Origin: Gemmatimonadota bacterium | GTDB lineage: Bacteria; Gemmatimonadota; Gemmatimonadetes; Gemmatimonadales; Gemmatimonadaceae | Length of the DNA stretch: 5,043 bases | Reading direction: 5' to 3' | Assembly (NCBI GenBank): GCA_028287205.1 | Contig: JAQBQC010000537.1 | Coordinates: 1-5,043 of the forward strand | In this document: in pieces, positions 1-5,043 of the stretch | Position numbering within the stretch: position 1 is the first letter of the stretch | How the letters are laid out: every line of letters starts with the position of its first letter | Position numbers and translations under genes: made by a program | The notes under the pieces: generated by a model | Seen by the model: only the letters and a program-made list of their open reading frames with translations | Databases searched by the model: none | What the model was told of the DNA's origin: nothing

Positions 1-288
1 GAACGCGCGACGAATGTAGACGAATGGCCCGCCGGCATCCGGCAGCATCGCGCCGAGCTCCGCGAACGTGAGCGCACCCGCGAGCGCGATGAAGCCGCCG
101 AGCATCCAGATCGCCAGCACCCAGCCAGCGCTCGGCAGCGTGCGCGCGACCTGCGCGGGTGTGAAGAAGATGCCACCGCCAATGATTCCGCCAACCACGA
201 TCATCGTGGCGGAGAGCAGCCCGAGCTCGCGGTGGAGCGTGCGCGCGGGATTCTCGCTCGAGCCCTCTCCCGACAGAGGCTGGGTCAC
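1..288 (-). CDS. APC-superfamily amino acid permease, N-terminal part (cut by left edge)
   Basis: This is the first 96 residues of an inner-membrane amino acid transporter; the rest lies beyond position 1. After a short polar N-terminus, residues 20-24 (RELGL) lead into TM1 (about 24-43). TM1 carries the glycine-rich stretch GGIIGGGIF (33-41), the unwound substrate-binding segment typical of the APC fold. TM2 spans about 55-76 and is followed by the conserved AELGAMLPDAGGPFVYIRRAF (76-96), matching the FxELxxxxPxAGGxYxY pattern of the family. The GTG start at 288 is chosen because a GGAG lies 8 bases upstream and no ATG occurs before TM1. The GTG overlaps the stop of the upstream dehydrogenase as GTGA, so translation is probably coupled. 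The family (basic amino acid/polyamine antiporter or LAT-like) is secure. The substrate cannot be read from this fragment. Confidence 0.9.
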   Translation of the reverse strand, partial: MTQPLSGEGSSENPARTLHRELGLLSATMIVVGGIIGGGIFFTPAQVARTLPSAGWVLAIWMLGGFIALAGALTFAELGAMLPDAGGPFVYIRRAF

Positions 289-1058
289 GCTGGAAGCTCC
301 ACGCCGGCGATCCTGGCGCACGCGGCGAGCAGCTTGTCTTGCACCTGAGTATCGCGTGCCGCCGGATGCGACTCGCGCGGCTTCCTGTGATAGAAATACT
401 GGCCGGTCACGAGGGCTGCGGGATCGTCGCTCACTGCCAGCCACGCCTGCGTCTCCGGGCCTTTCGCGAGATCGTCCGGTGCGCTGGAGCCGCCCATTTT
501 CGTCGGCACCCATCCTGGCTCGACCGCATTCGAGAGTATCGTTGGCCACAGGCGCGCGACCGCGAACGCGAGAATGAGATCGTGCAGCTTCGAGTCGGCG
601 TATGCCTGCGACCCGTCCCAGGCGCGCGCCTTCCATTCGAGGTCCCGAAGCGTCGGATCGCCGGAGCGATGCATGCCGGAGCTGAGATACACGAGTCGCT
701 TTGGTTTGTGAATGAGCGCGGTGAGGATGTACGGCGCGAGTGTGTTGACCGCGAGCACACGCGGCAACCCATCCGTCGTGGCGTCACGTGCGCGCTCACG
801 ATAGCCGATGCCCGCGTTGTGAATGATCGCGTCGAACGTTCCGAGCGCATTCACCTGATCGGCGAGGGCTGTCGTCTCCGCGATGCTCGACAAATCACCG
901 GTCACCGCCTCTTCTGCGCCTGGAACGGCGATCATCGCCTCACGCGCGCGCGCGGCGTGTCGCGCGTGCAGCACGACGCGGTGTCCACCCGCGACGAGCA
1001 GTCGCGCCGCCATCTGGCCGAGGCCATCCGCCGAACCAGTGATGAAGACTCGAGACAT
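285..1058 (-). CDS. SDR-family NAD(P)-dependent oxidoreductase
   Basis: A 257-aa cytosolic short-chain dehydrogenase/reductase, normal length for a classical SDR, that should reduce a carbonyl or oxidise an alcohol using NAD(P)(H). The Rossmann dinucleotide motif TGSADGLG is at residues 7-14. An Arg at 33, after beta-2 (VVLHAR), suggests NADP(H) preference. GDLSS (54-58) is the adenine-contacting acidic turn, NAGIG starts at 81, and Asn105 is in VNTLAPY. YLSSGMH (124-130) carries the catalytic serine, Tyr153 and Lys157 form the YxxxK pair (YADSK), and PGWVPTKMGG (181-190) is the usual post-beta-6 loop. The catalytic set is complete, so the enzyme should be active. The layout resembles the retinol-dehydrogenase/WWOX-like branch, but the substrate is unknown. 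A 90-base gap separates it from the uvrA-like gene upstream. Its own stop overlaps the permease start. Confidence 0.93.
   Translation of the reverse strand: MSRVFITGSADGLGQMAARLLVAGGHRVVLHARHAARAREAMIAVPGAEEAVTGDLSSIAETTALADQVNALGTFDAIIHNAGIGYRERARDATTDGLPRVLAVNTLAPYILTALIHKPKRLVYLSSGMHRSGDPTLRDLEWKARAWDGSQAYADSKLHDLILAFAVARLWPTILSNAVEPGWVPTKMGGSSAPDDLAKGPETQAWLAVSDDPAALVTGQYFYHRKPRESHPAARDTQVQDKLLAACARIAGVELPA
297..300 (-). promoter_or_regulatory. Shine-Dalgarno for the permease GTG start
   Basis: On the minus strand GGAG (300..297) sits 8 bases before the GTG at 288, inside the last codons of the dehydrogenase gene. It supports the GTG over any internal start, because the first ATG (residue 29) would delete the start of TM1. 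Confidence 0.65.
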
Positions 1059-1065
1059 GGAGCAG

Positions 1066-1072
1066 CTCCTTA
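1066..1072 (-). promoter_or_regulatory. Strong Shine-Dalgarno for the SDR gene
   Basis: The minus strand reads TAAGGAG (1072..1066), followed by a 7-base spacer to the ATG at 1058. This is close to the ideal anti-16S match and fixes the start. The 90-base space upstream (1059..1148) could also hold a promoter, but no clear -35/-10 pair is visible in it. Confidence 0.8.
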
Positions 1073-1148
1073 CGTGCGATGCCAGGCCGGGCTGCGAGCG
1101 AGAGATCGGGCGCTATCTCGCAAGCCAATGATATCGGAGGGGCGCGGC

Positions 1149-3695
1149 TCAGCCCAGAAAGCGGAGCAGAAATGGCGCCGTGCGGCTGTCTCTCGCCCTC
1201 GCGACCTGGGCGGGGGTTCCCTCCGCGACGATGTGTCCGCCCTCATCTCCGGCGCCAGGGCCGATGTCGATCACCCAGTCGCTTCCCGCCACCACGCGCA
1301 TGTCGTGCTCCACGACGATCACCGTGTTGCCGGATTCGACGAGTCCATCGAGCTGCGTCATCAGCTTCTCGACGTCCGATGGATGAAGCCCGGTGGTCGG
1401 CTCGTCGAGCACGTAGAGGGTGTTGCCCCGCTGCTGCCGCTGCAGCTCGGTCGCGAGCTTGATGCGCTGCGCCTCGCCGCCCGAGAGCTCGGTGGCGGGT
1501 TGGCCCAGCCGCAGGTAGCCCAGTCCCACTTCACGGACGACGGCGAGCGAGCGCACGAGCTGCGTCTCGCCATCGAAGAACGACCACGCCTCATCGACGT
1601 TCATCCCCAGCACCTCGGCGATGTTCCTGCCGCGATACTGGATCTCGAGCGTCTTCGCGTTGTAGCGTGTGCCGCGACACGTCGGGCATGGTGCATACAC
1701 GCTCGGCAGAAACAGCAGCTCGACCATCACGAAGCCTTCACCGTTGCAGGTTGGGCAACGGCCTTTCGCGACGTTGAAGGAAAATCGGCCGGCGTCGTAG
1801 TGCCGAGCCTTCGCGGCCTTGGTCGCCGCGAAGAGCCTGCGCACGTGGTCGAAGAGTCCCGTGTACGTCGCGAGATTCGAGCGTGGAGTGCGGCCGATCG
1901 GCTTCTGATCCACGCGAACGAGGCGCTTGATGTGCTCCATCCCCGCGACGATCCGCCCGTCGAGCGTTTCGGGCGCCGAGCGCTCGAGCTCCTCACCGTC
2001 CTCGCTCTCCACGGGGAGCTCGTGCCCGAGCTGCGCCGCGACCAGTTCGACGAGCGCCTGACTCACGAGGCTCGACTTCCCCGAGCCCGAGACGCCAGTG
2101 ACCGTGGTGAACACGCCGAGGGGGAGCCGCACGTCGAGCTTGTCGAGATTGTTGCGCGTGACATCCTCGAGCTCGAGCCACCCCGTGGGCACGCGCGGCG
2201 TGCGAGCGGGAAGCTTGTAGTTGCCGAACAGATGCCTGCGCGTTTGCGACGCCTCGATCTGCTCGAGTCCGGCCGGCGGCCCGCTGTACAGCACATAGCC
2301 GCCCTGCTCGCCCGCGGCGGGGCCCACGTCCACGATCCAGTCGGCGCAGCGAATGACGTCGAGATCGTGCTCGACCACGAATAGCGAGTTGCCGGACGCC
2401 TTGAGCCGATCGAGCGCCACGAGCAGCGCCTGCGTGTCGGCCGGATGCAACCCGGCGGATGGCTCGTCGAGCACGTAGACGACACCAAAAAGATTCGAGC
2501 GCACCTGTGTCGCAAGACGCAGGCGCTGCAGCTCACCCGGAGAGAGCGTTGGCGTGCTGCGCCCGAGCGCGACGTACCCGAGCCCGAGATCGAGGAGCAC
2601 GGAGAGCCGCGCGCAGAGATCCTGAGCGATGCGAAGGGTCACGAGCGCCTTCTCGGGATGCTGCGCCTCGACCTTTGCGCGCCCGGCTGCGGTCCCATCC
2701 GCGTACGGTTGCATGATCTGCGCGAGCTTCTTGAGCGGGAGCGCGTAAATGTCGGCGATGTCGTACCCGGCGAATTTCACCGACAGCGACTCGAGCCGCA
2801 GCCGCTTGCCGTGACAGAGCGGACACTCGGTGCTCTCCATGTATTGAGACACACGCCGCTTCATCGACGCGCTCTCCGTGTTCGCGAACGTCTGCAGTAC
2901 GTACTTTCGCGCACCAGTAAAGGTGCCCATGTAACTCGGCTCCTCTTTTCGCTTGAGTGCGCGCCGCACCTCGGCCGGCGTGTAGCCCGCGTACACGGGA
3001 ACCGTAGGCTGCTCGTCCGTGAAGAGCAGCCAGTCGCGCTCCTTTTTCGGAAGCTCGCGCCACGGCTTGTCCACGTCGTAGCCCATCGTGACGAGGATGT
3101 CGCGCAGATTCTGCCCCTGCCAGGCAGTGGGCCACGCGGCGATCGCGCGCTCGCGAATCGTGAGCGTGTCATCGGGAACCATCGAACGCTCCGTGACCTC
3201 GTACACGCGCCCGAGTCCGTGGCAGCGCGGACACGCACCCGCGGGCGTGTTCGGCGAGAACGCCTCGGCCTCGAGATGCTCCTGGCCGGGCGGATACCGC
3301 CCCGCGCGCGAGTAGAGCATGCGCAGAAGATTCGAGAGTGTCGTCACGCTGCCCACGGACGATCGCGTGGTGGGCGAGCCGCGCTGCTGCTGGAGCGCGA
3401 CGGCGGGCGGAAGTCCGTCCACCTCGTCGACCTCGGGCACGGACATCTGATGGAAGAGCCGGCGCGCGTACGGCGAGACAGACTCGAGATAGCGCCGCTG
3501 CGCCTCGGCGTACAGCGTTCCGAATGCCAGCGACGACTTTCCAGAGCCCGAGACGCCCGTGAACACGACGAGCGCATCGCGCGGGATCTCCACATCGATG
3601 TTCTTGAGATTGTGCTCGCGTGCGCCGCGAACGTGCACGAACCCTGTGGAGTCCTTCAGCGCCGCAGTTCGCGAGTACGGATTTGTCTTCAGCAT
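1149..3695 (-). CDS. UvrA-like tandem ABC ATPase lacking the UvrB-binding domain
   Basis: An 848-aa soluble UvrA paralogue, shorter than repair UvrA (about 940 aa). Numbering is from the ATG at 3695. NBD1 has Walker [10 protein letters not shown] (47-55), signature LSPGE (384-388), Walker B ending DE with Glu411, and H-loop His443. NBD2 has Walker [10 protein letters not shown] (534-542), signature LSGGE (737-741), Glu765 and His797. The C-terminal zinc finger is intact (CPTC 647-650 and CPTC 670-673). The first zinc module keeps only one CxxC (155-158, in [13 protein letters not shown]); a CPLC sits at 291-294. The UvrB-binding insertion is missing, so classical UvrABC repair is unlikely. 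Relatives (UvrA2, DrrC) are linked to tolerance of DNA-binding drugs or damage; the role here is inferred. The ATG at 3695 (MLKTNPYS) resembles recalled homologue starts. A TTG at 3707 would add four residues and overlap the previous stop. Neither has a clear Shine-Dalgarno. The lipoprotein stop is 8 bases upstream. Confidence 0.93.
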   Translation of the reverse strand: MLKTNPYSRTAALKDSTGFVHVRGAREHNLKNIDVEIPRDALVVFTGVSGSGKSSLAFGTLYAEAQRRYLESVSPYARRLFHQMSVPEVDEVDGLPPAVALQQQRGSPTTRSSVGSVTTLSNLLRMLYSRAGRYPPGQEHLEAEAFSPNTPAGACPRCHGLGRVYEVTERSMVPDDTLTIRERAIAAWPTAWQGQNLRDILVTMGYDVDKPWRELPKKERDWLLFTDEQPTVPVYAGYTPAEVRRALKRKEEPSYMGTFTGARKYVLQTFANTESASMKRRVSQYMESTECPLCHGKRLRLESLSVKFAGYDIADIYALPLKKLAQIMQPYADGTAAGRAKVEAQHPEKALVTLRIAQDLCARLSVLLDLGLGYVALGRSTPTLSPGELQRLRLATQVRSNLFGVVYVLDEPSAGLHPADTQALLVALDRLKASGNSLFVVEHDLDVIRCADWIVDVGPAAGEQGGYVLYSGPPAGLEQIEASQTRRHLFGNYKLPARTPRVPTGWLELEDVTRNNLDKLDVRLPLGVFTTVTGVSGSGKSSLVSQALVELVAAQLGHELPVESEDGEELERSAPETLDGRIVAGMEHIKRLVRVDQKPIGRTPRSNLATYTGLFDHVRRLFAATKAAKARHYDAGRFSFNVAKGRCPTCNGEGFVMVELLFLPSVYAPCPTCRGTRYNAKTLEIQYRGRNIAEVLGMNVDEAWSFFDGETQLVRSLAVVREVGLGYLRLGQPATELSGGEAQRIKLATELQRQQRGNTLYVLDEPTTGLHPSDVEKLMTQLDGLVESGNTVIVVEHDMRVVAGSDWVIDIGPGAGDEGGHIVAEGTPAQVARARDSRTAPFLLRFLG

Positions 3696-3703
3696 GACTG
3701 AGG

Positions 3704-4093
3704 TCAACCGCCCGGATTGATGACCATCACCAGCTGATCACCGGGAGTGACATCCACCTCCTCGGAGACGGGCGTACGATTGCCGCCGATCGGATCGGCG
3801 ACGAAACGGACAAACGAAGTGCCGGTGAGGAGGTAATCGGGAATCGTGAGCACCGTCGTCTTGTTGCCGGGTGCGATCCCGAGCCTTGTGCGAGATCCAT
3901 TCACGATCACGTACACCGTCATGTCGTTGAAGTCCTGATTTTGAACGTCGATCGTGGTTCGCACCGGGCCTTCGTTCGTCTTGTGCGATGCGCGCCCCGA
4001 TCTGCAGCCGATCGAGGTGATGGCGAGCACGAGAGTGAGGCAGCGGACGATCGTTCCGAACGGCTTCATTGCGTGGTGAGCAGCAACCTGCAT
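3704..4093 (-). CDS. Small putative lipoprotein of unknown function
   Basis: A 129-aa protein. Residues 1-30 look like a lipoprotein signal: a short n-region with Lys10 and Arg17, a hydrophobic core ([11 protein letters not shown]), then Cys30 in TSIGC. Ser rather than Leu/Val/Ile at -3 makes the lipobox weaker than usual. The mature part is compact and probably all-beta: [21 protein letters not shown] (46-66), SRTRLG (67-72), a Thr/Val/Ile-rich strand (79-84), [20 protein letters not shown] (96-115), and [13 protein letters not shown] at the end. Its logic (V-N-x-D-VYV, G-x-R-x-RLG, ADPIGG) recalls short uncharacterised lipoproteins I associate with Gemmatimonadota; I know no function. It is expected in the outer membrane or periplasm. 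The ATG at 4093 is preferred to the one at 4069 because only the former has a Shine-Dalgarno. It is the first gene of the leftward cluster, and its TGA lies 8 bases from the uvrA-like ATG. Confidence 0.8.
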   Translation of the reverse strand: MQVAAHHAMKPFGTIVRCLTLVLAITSIGCRSGRASHKTNEGPVRTTIDVQNQDFNDMTVYVIVNGSRTRLGIAPGNKTTVLTIPDYLLTGTSFVRFVADPIGGNRTPVSEEVDVTPGDQLVMVINPGG

Positions 4094-4382
4094 TGTGGTT
4101 CTCCCTGGTCTTCTCCGCCGGTAGTGCGCGCTGACGCAATGCAAAAGTGGGGCGACGAGGCCGGCGAGACGATCGCTCCCGACGAAATCTGACGCGTCGT
4201 ACCGATGCGGACGCCGGCTGGAGCCGCGAACGGACATCTCTCCCGAGTAGATTTGGCGTCCAATCCCGGCGGATCGGCGCGATGCGTCGTTCCCGACCGG
4301 AGCACGATCCCCACGTACGAGCGATCGCTTGCCACCGCACACCGACTCTACCGCGAACGCCCTTCTCGCTCTCGAAGAGGAC
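4094..4382. other. Divergent intergenic region between lipoprotein and decarboxylase genes
   Basis: These 289 bases separate two divergently read genes and must carry promoters in both directions. I see no convincing sigma-70-type -35/-10 pair on either strand. Two short palindromes are present: GACGCGTC (4191-4198) and AGCGATCGCT (4320-4329). Either could be an operator half or chance in GC-rich DNA. The long minus-strand frames crossing this stretch look like shadows and have no domain content. If the decarboxylase starts at the TTG at 4329, the region shrinks to about 235 bases. Confidence 0.6.
4101..4106 (-). promoter_or_regulatory. Shine-Dalgarno deciding the lipoprotein start
   Basis: The minus strand reads AGGGAG (4106..4101), with 7 bases to the ATG at 4093. 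The alternative in-frame ATG at 4069 has no comparable purine run upstream, so the longer form is favoured. Confidence 0.7.
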
Positions 4383-5043
4383 ATGAGCTCCTCCGCGGGA
4401 GAGCTCTTCGTCGAGCTCGTGGCCGAGTACTTCGCGGCGACGCGCCGGGGCACGGGGCAGGTTTCCACGCCGCGGAGTGCCGAAGAGCTGGCGGCGCGTT
4501 TCTCGGACGCGCTGCCAAAGCATGGCAAGCCGCTCGACGAGATCGTGAAGCGGCTCGCCCTGGACGTCGTTGCCGACGCGAATCAGCTGATGCACCCCAT
4601 GTCGCTTGGCCATCAGGTCGCGGCACCCCTTCCGGCGGCGGTATGGAGCGAGTCCCTCATCGGAGCGCTCAACCAGTCCGCGGCGATCTGGGAGATGTCG
4701 CCCACGGCAACCGTCGTCGAGACGCAGCTCGTGCGCGCACTGACGGCGCTCGTCGGGTGGGGTGAGGAGGCGGGCGGCACGTTCACGTCAGGCGGCACGG
4801 AGGCGACGTTTACCGCGCTGCTCGCGGCACGGGCGCGCGCAATGCCCGACGCGTGGGAGTCGGGCGTTGGTGACAATCCGCCCGTCGTGCTGTGTGGCGA
4901 GCACTCCCACTACTCGGTCACGCGCGCGGTCGCCGAGCTGGGGCTCGGGGTGCGCCGCGCGGTCGCGGTACCGTCGCGCGAGTGGAGGATGGATGTCTCA
5001 GCACTAAGAGACTTGCTCGACACGTTCGCAGCGCGGGGGACGC
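4383..5043 (+). CDS. Group II PLP-dependent amino acid decarboxylase, N-terminal part (cut by right edge)
   Basis: The frame beginning at the ATG at 4383 stays open to the window edge and gives 220 residues, about half of a normal 450-500 aa enzyme. It belongs to the fold-type I PLP decarboxylases (aromatic amino acid, glutamate or 2,4-diaminobutyrate decarboxylase group). Visible landmarks are HPMSLGHQ (71-78) in the substrate-side segment, LNQSAAIWEMSP (96-107), the cofactor phosphate loop TSGGTEAT (135-142), and HSHYSVTRA (174-182). In the last, His176 aligns with the histidine that stacks on the PLP ring. The PLP-binding lysine lies beyond the window, so catalytic competence and substrate cannot be judged. 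The start is uncertain: an AGAGG is only 2 bases from the ATG, which is too close. The frame is open upstream to a TAG at 4248-4250, with a TTG at 4329 that would add 18 residues. Some annotators may label it an aspartate aminotransferase-family protein. Confidence 0.9.
   Translation, partial: MSSSAGELFVELVAEYFAATRRGTGQVSTPRSAEELAARFSDALPKHGKPLDEIVKRLALDVVADANQLMHPMSLGHQVAAPLPAAVWSESLIGALNQSAAIWEMSPTATVVETQLVRALTALVGWGEEAGGTFTSGGTEATFTALLAARARAMPDAWESGVGDNPPVVLCGEHSHYSVTRAVAELGLGVRRAVAVPSREWRMDVSALRDLLDTFAARGT

Noticed and set aside
1098..1121. Inverted repeat GCGAGA / TCTCGC with a 12-base loop between the uvrA-like and SDR genes
   Set aside because: The stem is only 6 bp, no T-run follows on the minus strand, and alternative pairings exist. 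This is too weak to call a terminator or operator.
339..2384. Long plus-strand open frame (681 codons) antisense to the SDR and uvrA-like genes
   Set aside because: It is rich in Arg, His and Glu with no recognisable domain, and it spans two well-supported genes on the other strand. Long antisense frames are expected from strong third-position GC bias.
2445..3701. Plus-strand open frame (418 codons) antisense to the N-terminal half of the uvrA-like gene
   Set aside because: Same Arg/His-rich shadow composition, no motif, and fully opposite conserved ATPase motifs.
4320..4329. Palindrome AGCGATCGCT resembling the HIP1 octamer GCGATCGC
   Set aside because: The octamer occurs only here and once more inside the uvrA-like gene (near 3139). 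That is not enrichment, and it is plausible by chance in GC-rich DNA.
4094..4528. Upstream extension of the lipoprotein frame on the minus strand
   Set aside because: It would bury the signal peptide, ignores the good Shine-Dalgarno before 4093, and overlaps the opposite-strand decarboxylase. The extension has no domain content.
3738..4613. Minus-strand open frame (291 codons) overlapping the lipoprotein and the decarboxylase start
   Set aside because: It is out of frame with the lipoprotein, Arg-rich and without motifs; a compositional shadow.
4205..4765. Plus-strand open frame (186 codons) overlapping the decarboxylase start
   Set aside because: It is in a different frame from the conserved HPMSLGHQ and TSGGTEAT motifs, and its own translation shows no family pattern.

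Overview
The window is a high-GC bacterial chromosomal segment. It holds one leftward gene cluster (coordinates 4093 down to 1, minus strand) and one divergent rightward gene that runs off the right edge. A small Gram-negative-style lipoprotein of a compact beta-rich type, together with a UvrA-like ATPase, fits a soil or sediment Gram-negative such as Gemmatimonadota. That placement is inferred from recalled protein style, not from a marker gene, and should be held loosely.

Reading the minus strand 5' to 3', the order is as follows. (1) A 129-aa putative lipoprotein of unknown function (4093..3704) with a strong Shine-Dalgarno. (2) Eight bases later, a UvrA-like tandem ABC ATPase of about 848 aa (3695..1149). 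It keeps both nucleotide-binding domains and the C-terminal zinc finger but lacks the UvrB-binding insertion and half of the first zinc module. It is therefore a UvrA paralogue, not the excision-repair UvrA. (3) After a 90-base gap with its own Shine-Dalgarno, a 257-aa classical short-chain dehydrogenase/reductase (1058..285). (4) Overlapping its stop by four bases (GTGA), the N-terminal 96 residues of an APC-superfamily amino acid permease (288..1), cut by the left edge.

On the plus strand, the first 220 residues or so of a group II PLP-dependent amino acid decarboxylase begin near 4383 (possibly 4329) and continue past 5043. Its frame stays open to the window edge. About 290 bases separate it from the lipoprotein start and must hold the divergent promoters, although no convincing -35/-10 pair is visible.

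The four leftward genes look like one or two transcription units: lipoprotein-uvrA-like, then SDR-permease. A shared pathway is not evident. The permease and decarboxylase both concern amino acids, but they lie at opposite ends and on opposite strands. No RNA genes, mobile elements, CRISPR arrays or long repeats were found. I see no convincing new system here. The most notable items are the reduced UvrA architecture, the uncharacterised lipoprotein next to it, and the tightly coupled gene junctions.
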